DNA of 64,000 nucleotides. Origin: Saururus chinensis. Taxonomy: Eukaryota > Streptophyta > Magnoliopsida > Piperales > Saururaceae. The translations under genes and the position numbers were made by a program. This document shows, in pieces, positions 32,561 to 45,415 of this stretch. Under the pieces are notes generated by a model. The model was not told the DNA's origin, searched no databases, and saw only the letters and a list, made by a program, of their open reading frames with translations. The stretch lies in NCBI GenBank assembly GCA_035235625.1, contig CP141150.1:9052001-9116000 (forward strand), read 5' to 3'. Every line of letters starts with the position of its first letter. Positions within the stretch are counted from its first letter, which is position 1.

Positions 32561-33897
32561 TATATGCACTGTTTTATAAGCTTGCCTGTGGTGGGGTCCA
32601 CCCACATAATTCTAAGCAAGGCCCACCCCACATCTGCCCCACATCTGTTACATCAGATTCCATGCCAAAATCTGAGACCTACTTGACATGCAAGTGAGTA
32701 CATCAGCACATGCAACTACAGTGACACTAGTAACTTTAGGGTAACCAAAAAGAGAAAAATACCAGGGAGGGTGGCCCCTTTAAACCTCCTAATTGGAAGG
32801 ATAGTGATATTTTTACGTTTATTTTTTTATATTTATAAGTCTTATACTACTCATTATTTAAATAGAGAAAAGTGAATATCTTAGGTAAAATTTATCCAAT
32901 CAAAGATGGTATAAAGTCTATAATATAATAAAAATAAAGCATAAATATAAATTTTTAATTGAAAGCCATGTCAATTTAGTAATGTTTTTGGGACACCTGT
33001 GAGAACAAACTAGTTGTAGCTAGATGCAGTCCAAAACGATTTCATGTTGCATCCTTTTCACTGCGCAAGTATGGTACTGGGCTCTGCAGTCCACTTGGTG
33101 GGGGCCCAGTCCACAGGGCCGTACACAGCGACACGGCCCACTTCGAGAGTTTCTAAACAGATCGCAAGCGAGATTCACGGGCTGAGAGGAGGTGGGCCCC
33201 GCGCGATTTTCGTGGATGGCCCTCGGGAGCACCGAAGCCCGGGGCGTACTCGTCCGGCCGGGCATAGGACAATTGGGTTCCCGGCATTAAAAACCTCGGT
33301 CCGGTTCAAATTGGGTCAGGGCCCGGATTGTCCGGATGCCGTGTTTTTACCGGACAATTTTCTCGGTGGCTTCAAAATTCCATGAAAATGAGTTTCCAGG
33401 AATTGGATGGAGGCTGGATGAGTAGGGTACACTCCGAGGTCCCTGCCCGTACGTAGTGGGTGTGCACTTTAAGGACATTGAACTTCCCAATCACATCCTT
33501 AGTACCATTTTCTTAAACCTAGGTCAAAATTGAGGTGATTGGAATTATCTTTCTAGGACTTTTTAAGGATTTAGCATGGGACAAAGTTAGCATGTGGCTG
33601 ATACATATAACTCAATGTCTATGCCATGTACCTTGCAGGCCATTGGTTTGAGATCTGATGGCACGCCCGGTGGGGTGGGCTAGCACATCTGACTCGATGT
33701 CTATGGCATGTACCTTGTGGGCCATCGGCTTGGAATTTGATGGCATGCCCCAAACAAGGGGCGGATAAGCAATTCAAACCCGCTTGCCCTTTGTATCATT
33801 ACAAGCTATCGAATATCAATCTGATTGCTAGTGATGGACTTTGGAGGACATGCCTTGCCAGTTGTGTTTGGGACCATTAGTGAGACTTTAGTATTTA

Positions 33898-34086
33898 CTA
33901 CATCCGTTCTAAATAAATAGCTTCATTAGGCAAAAAAGTTATGAAAGTTTTATTTTGTTTAATTTAAGTGGTTTGAGTACTTAAAAAAGAGTATTATAAG
34001 TTTATTTTTTTTTCTTAGATGTGGATTTTACCATTTAATAAGAATATTATTTTTTAAATATAACTATTAATATGGGATGGAGGGAG
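33898..34086. mobile_element. Stowaway-like MITE of the roughly 190-bp family, copy 2
   Basis: The left end is CTACATCCGTTCTAAATAAA and the right end TATGGGATGGAGGGAG. TA is present on both sides (33896-33897, 34087-34088). The internal GAGTACTTAAAAAAGAGTAT and CTTAGATGTGGATTTTACC segments are shared with copy 1. It is the best preserved copy. Confidence 0.8.
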
Positions 34087-34088
34087 TA

Positions 34089-35315
34089 GTATCTTTGTAC
34101 AAAATTGATAGTTTTGATTGGTTTCCTAAAATTGGATTAATTTTAGTTTGCTTGGAAAACCAATCCAAATTATTTAATTTGGACTAAGGGAATATTTACT
34201 GTTTTTTTCTTAAAAAAGGGGAGTCAAAGTCCTTAAGATCCACAAGAAGGGACAGCCCAAACTAGCTTCTTAGAATATCATATCCCGGTCCTTGTCCGCT
34301 TACGTGCAATGCTATTACATCACACACACTAAGTAAGTTGGCATATGATTCCTAGGAATAAATAATGGAGAGATATTTGGCAATTTAATGGCTGAACTTC
34401 TATATATAAAAGTAATCTAAAAACTGCCAGCTACCATGAACCAAGTCCACAAGGCACAATAGCTTAAGACAGATAAAAATGATTAACAAGAAAACAAGAG
34501 GCATATATCATATACTGCATGTAATAACCCTTATTTAAGATAAGGGCATACCAAGATAATGGTCTAGTTTGCTATGAACTCTTAGAGATAAATAATCCTT
34601 ATATACTCTTTTAAGAACTGGAATGTATATTGATTGAAACTGAATTTCTAATTACGCCAGAGCTATTTATGCAACAATAGCTATTTCTGCAATAATACCT
34701 TAAAAAAAAATAAAAAGAGGCATTGGACCCAGCTATAAATAAACTCATACTTCATTTTTTCAACAATGTTAAAAGAACTGGCTGGTTGTTTTTAACCTTT
34801 CAAGAGTAGTACTTTTTAACTTTCCTTTTTTTATTAAAAAAAAGTTTTAGAATTACACTAGCCACTTAGGCTTGTATCTCAGTTATATATATATAAGTCA
34901 CAGTAGCCGACACCAAGTTAGACACAAGGTCCTCTTCCGGACATGCCTGCCCTACACCACACCCCAACCTCCAAACAACATGAGCTCTCCTTGTCCAATA
35001 AGCCAACTTGATTTAAGAAGAAACAGAAGAATGCAACAGGAAATTGAAAACTGATATTAGTCAAAGTATATGAATTAAGAAAAAGTTAACATGAGATAGG
35101 AATTAAGAAAAAGTTAACATGAGCCAGCTGGGTTTAAGTGTGAGCCCACGCTCACGCGCATCTCATCCTATTGGGTCCCTATGAATTACATGTAACGGGT
35201 AACCACCATTATGTATGAGTGGTAACAAAAACCGGCTTAAATTGGTGATGGGTACGTCCAATTCAATTAGGTACTCTGTCCTCTGTCCTGCGTAGTTTGT
35301 ACCTCTAAATCTAAA
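34089..35315. other. Intergenic upstream of the plus-strand SAUR gene
   Basis: AT-rich with no gene recognised. A short tandem repeat GAATTAAGAAAAAGTTAACA lies at about 35070-35120. The segment closest to 35315 is expected to hold SAUR regulatory sequence, but no auxin-response element was asserted. Confidence 0.4.
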
Positions 35316-35323
35316 TATAAATA
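35316..35323 (+). promoter_or_regulatory. TATA box of the plus-strand SAUR gene
   Basis: TATAAATA lies 70 bases upstream of the SAUR start codon, placing transcription start near 35350 and leaving a short 5' UTR, as is usual for SAUR genes. Confidence 0.6.
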
Positions 35324-35385
35324 TCCCTACTTGAAGCTCACTTCTCATTATACTTAGGCCATCTTGTGATAAAGAAGTTGGAGCC

Positions 35386-35730
35386 ATGAGGGAGATTTTC
35401 AGGAGTTTCCATGCGTCTTCACCCAGGAAGAAGAGCAGGAATGGGCCTTTCAGACTCAAGAGAAGAGAAGCTGAGGAGGAAGAGGGACAGGATTCTGAGC
35501 TGCCACCAGATGTCCCAGAAGGCCACTTCCCTGTGTATGTTGGAGAGCAGAGGCGCCGGTTCATTGTGCCCTTGTCATTCCTGGAAGACCCAGTTTTTCA
35601 GAAGCTGTTGCAGAGAGCTGAGGAGGAGTTTGGCTTGGAACACAAAATGGGTCTCTTGATTCCTTGTGAAGAATCTGTGTTTAGGTCTCTGACCTCTCTG
35701 TTTGATAAAAACTCCACCAGGCAGAGATGA
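35386..35730 (+). CDS. SAUR family auxin-responsive protein, 114 aa, single exon
   Basis: The start is [20 protein letters not shown]. After a basic N-terminus and an acidic Glu-rich linker (about 27-37) comes the SAUR domain: [60 protein letters not shown] and RSLTSLF (about 40-105). SAUR proteins are small, short-lived, auxin-inducible regulators; many inhibit PP2C-D phosphatases and so activate plasma-membrane proton pumps. The lack of introns and short 5' UTR agree with the family. It converges with a second SAUR gene near 41 kb. Which SAUR clade member it is cannot be told. Confidence 0.93.
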   Translation: MREIFRSFHASSPRKKSRNGPFRLKRREAEEEEGQDSELPPDVPEGHFPVYVGEQRRRFIVPLSFLEDPVFQKLLQRAEEEFGLEHKMGLLIPCEESVFRSLTSLFDKNSTRQR

Positions 35731-36040
35731 GTTTGAGACTTTGATCTATCATTTTTGGTACATTGTTCTTTCTTTTTGTGGGTCATGAGAGCAGCAAATG
35801 CTCATTATTCATCACCTTCTTGTATAAATTTAAGCAGAAAGGACTTTGTACTTTTTAAACATTATTACTTGTAATAGTTCATACCAACCTCAAATTGTTA
35901 GGAGCACTTCTTGATTATAATTATCATTTTTTTTTGTAAATGTTAGCTCTCACCAACGGGGAATAGACACTTCTTGATTACGATTATGATTTTCGCTTTT
36001 GTTAATGCCTGAGTCCTTAGTTTTCTTTCATTGGTATTAT

Positions 36041-36231
36041 CTCCCTCCTATAGTAATATTTATATTTAAAAATAATATTTTTTATTTAACGGTGAGACTT
36101 ACATTTAAGAGAATGAAACATAAGTTTATGATACTTTTTTTAAGTACCTAACTACTTAAACTTAATAAAATTAAACTATTAATATGAAATAATTTTTTTT
36201 ATCAAATAAAGCTATTAATTTAGGATGCACC
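36041..36231. mobile_element. Stowaway-like MITE of the roughly 190-bp family, copy 3 (inverted)
   Basis: The left end is CTCCCTCCTATAGTAATATT. The interior TTTAACGGTGAGACTTACAT and GTACCTAACTACTTAAAC-like segments are reverse-complement matches to copies 1 and 2. The right end is eroded (TTAGGATGCACC). Confidence 0.65.
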
Positions 36232-39200
36232 AGGATACACACGCCAGATGCTACAAGTCTAAGATTAGACCCAGGGACATCTTCCTTTGACAGGATATGG
36301 TTACTTGAAATAGCTTAGCGTCATACATCGCTAGCACTGATGGAGCGAGACCTCCAGGCTTTGATCCTTAAAAGCTCGAGCTGCGAAGTGGACCAACAAT
36401 AAGTATCAACCAAAGAAACTAAGAAACTAAGAAACCAAGCCAATGCACCAAACCAACACCCATGTCCATGTCTTTTGTACCAAATCAAAACATGGATACT
36501 TCATCGTGTGTTCTAACAGCTAGCGGGATAACTAACTTATTCATGTGTTCTTAAGTGTTTTTTATTTACTTAATATTGAAAATATTTTTCAGTGATTTCT
36601 TACTAAAATTGCAGTGGCATATACATTATCATGCCTAAAAACAAACTCACTCCATCCCATTTAGTGTTCACTTTGATTTTTAAAAATAAACTAATTTAAT
36701 AAGGGATGAGGGAAAAACTATATATACAACAAAATGGTACTCACTTGGTCCAATTTTAATAACTCTATTTAATTTTTAAAAATATTTAAAATAAATTAAA
36801 ATAAATTTATTTCAAAAAACTAAATATAACTATAAATTAATGAGCTTGTATAGCCAGAGCTCACTATAGCTCTGGCTTAAGAGGCGATCAAGTTTCTGTG
36901 ATCTAAATCTTACCGGGATATGTTGCCTCTCAAGCCAAAGCTCTAATAAGCTGCAGCTTTGGCCAATTTTTTCCATTATTAATACAATCTTATTTATATG
37001 AGTCACAAGTTCACACAATTGCGTATGAGCCCGAGTATTGTGTGTTGTTCGATTTTGATCTAATTGCACACATAACTCGGGGGTAGATAATTTTTTATCC
37101 CCTTGCACCGTTGGATCTCGATCTAACAGCTCATAATGCTTAGACTCATACAAACATGTGTGAGCTGGAACTCATATAAATTTTTTTTTTTATTAATATA
37201 GGAGAGGAATATGTTAAAGATAGGCTTGTCATTAAAAAAAGTTAGGCTTACTAAACTATATAAATATTCAAGCAATATATTTTTAGAACCAAGATCGATT
37301 GAGCCTTGATAGCCCAACTTCGGGCCTTGAGTCGAACGGGTTGAGCTCTCTAGCCTGCTTGGCTTGTTATCGCCCTATCTAAAAACCATAGCCGGCAAAA
37401 GTGCAGTTCACCTACAGCCACTTTTTATATCCATAGACAAACAAATATTATTGCCATACTATTGTTATCTAACTATAGCAAAGTTTTATGAATGTGGATG
37501 AATGAGAGGAAAAACATTAATACAAAAAAAATTAATTATAAGAATTAAGTCACCTACTCACCAACCGACTATAATTTTTACAACATATTTTATGCATTTG
37601 TAATGTTTTCAGTTGAGTCCACTTTGAACAATACTTTGCATACCGACAGGTTTAATGCAAACTCCAAAACCAATATGTTAAAATGGAATGCCATCCACCT
37701 TTAATGCCATACAAGCCAGATCCATTTTAGTGCGGTGTACAATGTTTAACAGATGCAGTAAGCTGCAACTGATTCAAGACCATGTAGACATTTTCACATT
37801 TACCTAAAAAATGAGCTGCAAGTTTAATGATGGCCCCCGCAAGCACATGACAAAAGTACATGGGTTAGGGCACAGAGGTTTGTACCACTGGCTCATTACA
37901 CATCAGTTCCCCAGTTAATACATGGTAGGACCCTAGAAGTGTTGTCCACCAACTAAAGTTGATGGGAAGGTGAGATTATTGGAGACGTCTAAATAAATTT
38001 GAGATACAATTAGCTACTTAGAAGTACCAGCCAGACTGGAAAAGGCAAAAGCCCAGAAAGAGAAGTATTATGCTTTGGTGAACAATTGCTGTCTAAGTAC
38101 TTGTGAAAACACTGGTGAGGGAGAATCTGTGAGTTTAGTTCTCTATCCACTGGATCAGGCACTGTAATGCTTGTGACTCTTGTCTCCTTGAAATTTCTCC
38201 TTTTAATCTCTCAGACATGATAAGTAAACAGAAGACTTTCCAAAGCTGAAGGATGAGACAAGATGTACCAGAAGAATATCAAGGAAGATCTCTGCTTAAT
38301 CTATGAGAACATGGGTGATCCTATAGTTTTAGATACAAATTTATACCAGAAGAGCACATAGAAGTAGATACTTTATAGTATTAGGTTGGCTTGTGTCATT
38401 GAAGACATTAAATTGGGCCACTTGTGACAAACAAGCAACTCATGCTAATTGACAGAAAATACCTACCGAATGAAGTAGAGGAATGACAGGTTAAGTCATG
38501 ATTCACTTGACTAGAAACAGGTAATTAATGCTTGCATGAATATTTTGCCCTACAAATTCAAGTAGTTGAATCAAGAGAGGGAACAATGATGGGAGATATA
38601 TGTTCCTTCTTCTTCTTCTTCTACTACTAATTTTTTTTTTATTAAGGAGAGATATCATGGCTAATTTTTCCATGGGAAGTAACAGAAGATACTTTTCTGA
38701 GGCTGGGGGAGTTGGAAGAATTGGGCACGGCAGTTATTTCGAAAAATGGAGCAGGTCTGTCAGTCTGTTATGTGGCTGTGATTTAAAGCAGCAGAAGTGC
38801 TTTTAAAAGAGAGGTCCAGACGATAGTCCTACACAGAAAGGGGCATCCGGTAAACAAAGGCATATATTATTGATTAGGAAGATGATGGTGTCTGGAGTGT
38901 GGACTTGGTCTTAAAGAAGTTATGGGGCCAATGAGTATCTATATTTTTTATGGATGAAAAATCTATATTTCATTATTCATTGGAGAGAAAGCAAGAGGAG
39001 AAGAGCAATGTGAAGAGCTCCAGCCATGCAGCCCTTTGCATGGGAGACAAGAAAGGCACATTAGGCCAAAGGTGATCAGCTTGTTTCTAGTTGCAAAAGG
39101 AAGCTAAGGTTTCATCCAAGGGATGTATGTTCCTCCTCGTGATCATCTGAATGAAGTTTAGATTTGTGTCATGGGTGGAGAAACAAAAAGGAGAAACTCT

Positions 39201-39323
39201 ATGGTTATGTGGTATCATTTTCAGGGCCTTAATGATACTGAAGTTGAATAAAACATGCTTTTTTTGCCGTATTTACGTTTCATGTAACTTTAGCCTGGTT
39301 TCCTCAGATGTCCTTATCATGTA

Positions 39324-39420
39324 CTCCTTGTCCAAAATAAGTGTCCTATTCGACTTTCAAAATAAACTAAAATTAGTTCACTTTAAAAATCCAAATACGA
39401 CACTTATTTTCGAACGGGAG
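39324..39420. mobile_element. Short Stowaway MITE (97 bp)
   Basis: The left end CTCCTTGTCCAAAATAAGTG and right end CACTTATTTTCGAACGGGAG are inverted repeats of the classic CTCCCTCCGTCCCAAAATAAGTG type. TA is present on both sides (39322-39323, 39421-39422). Confidence 0.8.
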
Positions 39421-40748
39421 TATTAAAAAGGGCTAAAAAACTTTAATCCCACACTAATAATAGCCCAATTACTGGCTTCTAAATGGTCAATTAGTTGAGA
39501 AACATGTAAATAAGCATCTTAGAGTTGAGCAATTGACCAGCATAGCTTCATAAGTCATAAGCAATCTATTGATCTGATGATTGATGGAGGTTCAACTGCC
39601 AATATATCAATTTTTAGCTTCACATCATTTTTTTTTAAAATTCACAATATGGAGTATCAAGGTTCAGGCATGTATGAAAATTAAGTTAAATTTCACGGTT
39701 GGAGTATCAATTATTAGTTTTCAATATGTAAAAAAATTAGTTTCACAATAATATTATAGTTATTTGCTTATACTGCAGATTGAGAATCCTGAGTGAAGGT
39801 CAAGTTAAATTTCTCAAAATGCAAAGTTCAGGTGGAAATCTATTTTATATTTATAATTTTTTATAGAAAATTAAACTAACAAGCTAATAATCTTACGATA
39901 TGATGATGTTTTGCTTAGCATTCCGGTGCTTTTAATCAGTAATGCGGTTGCTTTCTAGCTTGTCATTAGATCCATCATAACAGCTGTTTCTCCAAAAGAG
40001 CCAAAAGCACCCCTCTCACCATCCAGCCGTCACTTGTCACTCCTTTTTTATTCTTCTTCTTCCTCTTCATTCTTCTAATCTGAATTTGATTGCAGAAATA
40101 ATGCAGCTTCTATTCTTATCATTGCCATGATTAGCCAACTTAAGAAAAATAATTATAACAGCTAGTTCTTCTAAAAAAACCAACTGTATCATATTCTTTC
40201 AAGTTTCAAATGAGTTAATCACCCTTTTGAATATACTGTATGCTCCAGCCTTCACATCATTGTGCAGCTTGAACTCTTTTTTTCCCTTGAAAATGATCCA
40301 AGGAGGAGGAAGTGCTGCCCAAGAACTGCTTTGGAAGACTGAAAAACCTGAACTCCAACAATAATTCTTATCCTATGTAGCCTTGCTCAGATATTCTTTA
40401 CATGTAATCATATAGGCAACTCAGTAGTTGAGTGGTTAATGTTTTTGTTTATCCATGTAGATTGTGTCATGAAGTAAGAAACAAAAAAATTAGTGACATG
40501 ACTTAGAAGTGCAAAGTAGATGTAAGAGTATGTTTGAAAAAAAGGGGGATCACCCTTCATTGATCAGCTCACAGAGGGCTGTAAGTAATCTCAAGCTTAC
40601 AATATACAAACAAGTCCATGAAAAAAATGGGTCATGGTCAGAATGATTAGAACAATCATCAGAAAGAAAGTCAAGTAAGAAAAGAAGCAAAAAACTGCCA
40701 CAGCAAGAACTTCTCTTCCCATGCTCCCTCTCTCTCTAACAGTTGTTT

Positions 40749-41069
40749 TCATCTGAGCATGTTTGTCAAGGATCTGAACACCACTTCCTCGCAAGGGATG
40801 GTGAGACCCATGTCATGGTCGAAGCCAAATTCCTCCTCTGCTCTCTGTAGAAGGCTTTGGAACTCCGGGTGAGTCAAGTAGGAGATTGGGACAATGAATC
40901 TGCTCCTCTTCTCGCCAACGTACACTGCAAAGTGGCCTTTTGGCACGTCCAGTGGGAGGCCATTCTCGTCTGACTCGTACCCTTGCTTTCTCCCAAGGCT
41001 GGAGCATCTCTTGAGGATTTGCTTGATGGCTGCAGCCTGGGGGAGCTTGTTTGACTTCCTGATCGCCAT
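40749..41069 (-). CDS. SAUR50/ARG7-like auxin-responsive protein, 106 aa, single exon
   Basis: It begins MAIRKSNKLPQAAAIKQILK, then RCSSLGRKQGYESDENGLPL and the complete SAUR domain: [60 protein letters not shown], ending LTNMLR. The conserved N-terminal MAIRKSNKL and the C-terminus match the SAUR50-like clade closely, and the length is usual. It probably acts as an auxin- or light-induced activator of cell expansion through PP2C-D inhibition. The 5' flank (41080-41200) is CT-rich on the coding strand. It faces the SAUR gene at 35.4 kb. Confidence 0.95.
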   Translation of the reverse strand: MAIRKSNKLPQAAAIKQILKRCSSLGRKQGYESDENGLPLDVPKGHFAVYVGEKRSRFIVPISYLTHPEFQSLLQRAEEEFGFDHDMGLTIPCEEVVFRSLTNMLR

Positions 41070-41194
41070 GGGAGAAGAAAACTAAGAGGTCCTTGCTCCT
41101 ATCTGGAGAGGAAGAGGAGGAGCTAGAGAAGTCTAGTGAGGAAAGGAGAGTTGAAGGTGAGAGAGGTGATGAGGAAGAAGGGAGGATGAGGTGG

Positions 41195-41202
41195 GTATTT
41201 AT
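41195..41202 (-). promoter_or_regulatory. TATA-like element of the minus-strand SAUR gene
   Basis: ATAAATAC on the minus strand, about 126-133 bases upstream of the start codon, above a CT-rich leader. Confidence 0.45.
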
Positions 41203-41203
41203 G

Positions 41204-44200
41204 AAGGGGAGGGAGAGAACAAAGGCATGTGCACTGTGGGAGCAAAGGACAGACCACGGGTGTTTTGGGGGGTGCGTGAGCAAAGACATGTTGAGAACTC
41301 TCTCCATTGGCCTTAATCCCCCTGCTGTCCCTCCGAAGGACATACGGGCCCCTCTCTCTCTTCTCTCTCTATCTAACTGTTCATCTTTTACTTCGTACTC
41401 AATGCTCACTTTGTGTCTTTCATGGTATAATTTGAATTTGAAGTTTACTAATTTTTTTTTGTTAATTAGAGCTGTCTTAGTCTTTGGGACCTACTAGAAG
41501 GGACATGACAACCGGCACTTGAGCACCGTATCCCGCCGCCGCCAATCTCCTCCAAAACACACAACAAACTCCGAGTCATGTAAGTCAGATATAATCCAAA
41601 GGAACTTAGGGAATTAACGGTTGATTTCATTAAGTCTAACATTGCACTGTATTTCTTTTGTGTTGTAGACCGAAACCCTAGAAACTTGTGGCAAACTGAC
41701 AGTTTTGTATCTGTCCTGCATAAGTGTTCTAACTGGTTTAATGTGGGACGGAGGGATTATATGTTTTGTTTACCATTTTTTGGGAAAATGCTTCAATTTC
41801 CCATACCCCAGGCCTTCCTTTCCCAGTTGCTGCACGGGCACAGCAGCCTCCTTTTGGCAACTTCCAGACTGCTTAACTCTGATACTAAATTCACAGGAGC
41901 ATCACTTCCCGGCAGCTTCAAATCATCTTCCTTTTTACTTTTTTGTCTAGTTGTTTATGTATAAAGCTATAAACTCTCCCTCCCTCCCTCCCTCCCTCAC
42001 AGGTACTGTACTGGAGAGTACCACCATGTGGTTGTTTGGCAGTATTTGATTTGCAGAACAGGGCTTGTGGTCCTGTCAATCGAATTACAGAGGAAAGGGA
42101 AAATCTTTTCTGTTATCAGTACTCAAAGATGACAGACTGGCAGGAACCCATGTGTTCTTCTTACTGCTTCACAGGTTTTGACTGATACCCACAATCAATG
42201 TCTGATTAAAGCTGCTTTAATTGGCCTGGGCTGAATCACTATGCCAAAAAAGACTCTACATCTTTGCCCGTACCTCATGTATCTATCTTATTGACGTTTT
42301 CCCGCTGTGTACTTTCTACAGCATGAGGAAGGTGACCCAGCTCTCAAATTCCAAATCCTGCAAGCTAAGTATGAAACAAATGTACATTACAGTGTGAGGG
42401 ATCGATCCTACACTCTCCATACAAATACACAAGAAAGGATTCTTCAACTGTAACAAGATCTATGTGTGTACATTCGGATAAGCAGAGCAGGCTTGGGCAT
42501 TGAAGGTCTGGTGGCATGTGGTCCTCCTGCTAACATCATCACCTAACATGTGGAGGGGCTTCAATCCTAATTGACTCCACCTTAGATAGTGTTCACAAGT
42601 TTCTCCGGCCTTGTGCCAACCTCACTCCCCATGTTCTGAGGTCCACAGATCAATCAAAGCGGTGAATGCCTGACCTACATTGTCCTTTCTACGATAATAT
42701 CTCTCTGTTCAGTTTCATGTACAACATGTACTTTTAAGGACAAGGCACCTCTGTATTTGTACATGTATTTTAACTCCTTCCACTACATAATTTCTTTGAA
42801 GTCTACTATCAAGAAAAATCAGATAACCAGACCTGATAATGGATGGTTTACCTGTGACCCTAATGTCTATAATAGTCCCCAGTAGATTACCATGTTCACA
42901 TCAATAAATGCATGTGACCTTGGTGATTCTAAGTTGGCATTTGAGCATGAACACAATCTAATTGTACATCTGATGTCCTTCATCTACCTATTTTGATATC
43001 TTATCAAATTTGGCTGAATGTGGTATTTTGTAGTTTAAAAGCCTTCAGTTAGAAACCTATTTGAAGGGATGCACCAATAAAAGAATCAGGACCAGTGTAT
43101 GTCATTTGCGGACATCAGCTGCACCATTAAAATCTGTTACCTTTGGTCCCAAGCTCTACTTGTATCTTTGGTCCCCAATTCTCATGCCCGTACATTCTTC
43201 TCAGACAGCCAAAATTCATTGTTGTCCAAAACATGTTGAGAGAGAGAGAGAGAGAAAGAGCTAAATATGCGAGTCTGAGGTGATCGGTGCAGCCATGAGT
43301 CATTCTCACTTGCAAATGACAGAAGACATAGCCATGTTCTGTGAATGAGGTTGAATAGGAATCAGTTGGGCCACCATTTCCGCCTCCCAACACTGCAGAG
43401 TGACTGGGCTGGAGGTTGTGCAGCTAAATCAGCAAAGCCATGTTGTTGGGGTGTGATGGTGACTCCCTTCTTCCCTTGGGCACATGAAAGCCCTGTTACC
43501 AACCTCCTGCAGTTAAAACCTTGCCCTCATAAAAGACATCCCAGTGAAGCCTCTGTGAGATCATCTCAACTGCCTGATTCCCTTCCCTTCCACCTACAAC
43601 CAGCCACACCCACCAACCCCATTCTCTGAGACATTAAAACAAAACTTTGGGAATCACTCACAAGCTGAGTGGTTTTGGCTACATAAAAAATCTGTTGAAA
43701 GCAGGAAGTGCCTACAATTTACTCATACCACCCAATTTCAACTGCTGAAATCACAAGTCAAGTTGAGCACTTATTAAGTGTGGATGTATCAGCAAAATAA
43801 GGTAGGATGGTTTAATGGTGCAGTAAAGATGGGCTGAAGAGTAAAGAAGTGGAATATATGATAAATGAAGAGCATGTGGGTTGCAAGAGAAAGCAACATA
43901 CAGAAATACCAAACCTTCTTATCTAAGCAAGAAGTGTGGATTTATCTCTATCTATTTGAGTTAGGGTATGATTCAGTGTATTTAGTACAATTGTTTTAGG
44001 GGTTCATGTGGGGTGGTGGGTCAGCAGAGGAGCTTTGCCGTGCTGTTGATGCTATCTGAACCATTAAGTGGCCATCAAAAAATGACAGTTTGACGAAGGA
44101 AGCAATCAGTCAAGTGACTAGGTTCAATGGTTGATGCTGCACTAGGATGGGTGGACTAATTGGAACTAGGATCCTCCATTGGAGGCAGTTGTGAAGTACA

Positions 44201-44412
44201 GGTGAGACCGGTCTATTGCAAAATGTATTAATCCTAAAAGTGTAGACAAAGATACTTAGATGAACAAAGCTATAGACAAATATACTAGATGAACAAAGCC
44301 GTGATATAAAACATCATCAACTGGCCTTCATGTTTATATTTCAGGCATGCTTTACTAGCTCGACCTAAATCACCTAAGTCTTAAACTTTAAACCCTAATA
44401 CCTATATATGTA
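41204..44412. other. Intergenic upstream of the minus-strand SAUR gene
   Basis: It contains a CCCT run (41971-41998) and a GA run (43238-43254). Moderate-GC stretches near 42.3-42.7 and 43.3-43.6 kb have short open frames without recognisable protein. No RNA gene was identified. Confidence 0.45.
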
Positions 44413-44611
44413 CACTTCATCTGTCTTATAATAATAGCTATAGTTAGAAAAATAGTAATTTTTATTGAATGGTGAAACCCACATATGAAAAGGAGAAATA
44501 AGCTTATAATACTCCTTTTAGGTACCCAATCACTTAAATTAAAAAAAATAGAGATATAAAATCGAACAATTTTTTTTGCCTAATCAAACTATTAATTTAG
44601 GATGAAGGGAG
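44413..44611. mobile_element. Stowaway-like MITE of the roughly 190-bp family, copy 4 (inverted)
   Basis: The left end CACTTCATCTGTCTTATAAT and right end TTAGGATGAAGGGAG are flanked by TA (44411-44412 and 44612-44613). The interior GAATGGTGAAACCCACATAT and AGCTTATAATACTCC are inverted relative to copies 1 and 2. Confidence 0.7.
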
Positions 44612-45415
44612 TATATAAACCAGTTTGGCTTAAGTAAATGTAAGCTTGCTTTTATTATATAAATCCATATGCATATATTTATTATTTTAACTTTTAGGAA
44701 GGAAATATAGTAAAATAAATATGAGAATTTAATCAACTTCTCAATTACGTTTGAAACTAAAATAGTGGCGAGTTAAAGCTGGCAAGCTCATCAAGAATTT
44801 CCTTATTCTCTCCTTAAATTTATGTAAAACCTTATAAAAGCCATCCCTCATAAAGATAGTCACAACTTTTCTTAAAAGAGCCATTTTTAACCTTCAAACA
44901 TTGACGAGATGAAAGTGTGATTGAACCGCCTATGACCCAACAATCGATCAGATTAAAAAAATCAACTCACAAAATTAGGCTGATGTGTGATCAATTACCA
45001 AAGCTTATTGAAAGAGAAGGATCCATCATTTCTCACATTGCCAATCAATTAGACACAGGAATGAAGCCAGGACTTTAGGCAAGGAGGGGTACGCATGAAT
45101 AAAAGACTCAACAGAGGGAGGAAAGTTGAAGGGGAGAGGAGCAAAGTGTTTTGTTTTAGGGGGGCATGGTTATTACACTACACTGATAATAGAATTGCCA
45201 TGGGGCTTGACAATTGCTCCCATAGCCATGAATGTAACTCCACTCCTCATTGTCACACTTTTTGATAAAAACTCAATAGGTCCAGCTCTTAGCACCCTTG
45301 AAGTATTCTTCTACCACTATATTCTATTATCAAGGTTGATTATGTTTAGCAAGTGCCACTACAATTATTAGGGAAAAAAAGAAGTGCCACTATAATCTCT
45401 TATAATTAATTCAAT

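Larger units (their letters stand above)
30593..33897. other. Intergenic; MITEs and simple repeats, no gene
   Basis: It includes a CT run (31324-31341), an ATT run (31949-31979), two Stowaway-like MITEs (32.2-32.6 kb) and a GC-richer stretch near 33.1-33.4 kb whose open frames show no recognisable protein. Confidence 0.5.
35731..40748. other. Intergenic between convergent SAUR genes
   Basis: The first roughly 150 bases should be the SAUR 3' UTR and the last few hundred that of the minus-strand SAUR. Between them are a Stowaway-family copy (36041-36231), a short Stowaway-like MITE (39324-39420) and further MITE-like AT-rich fragments near 36.64-36.83 kb. No exon or RNA gene was recognised; the Leu-rich open frame near 38600 comes from a CTT run. 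Confidence 0.5.

Noticed and set aside
33044-33385. 113-codon frame in a GC-richer patch
   Set aside because: Two antiparallel frames are open and the translation lacks any recognisable domain.
38600-38806. Leu-rich peptide resembling a signal anchor
   Set aside because: Produced by a CTT run and a T run; no downstream gene structure.
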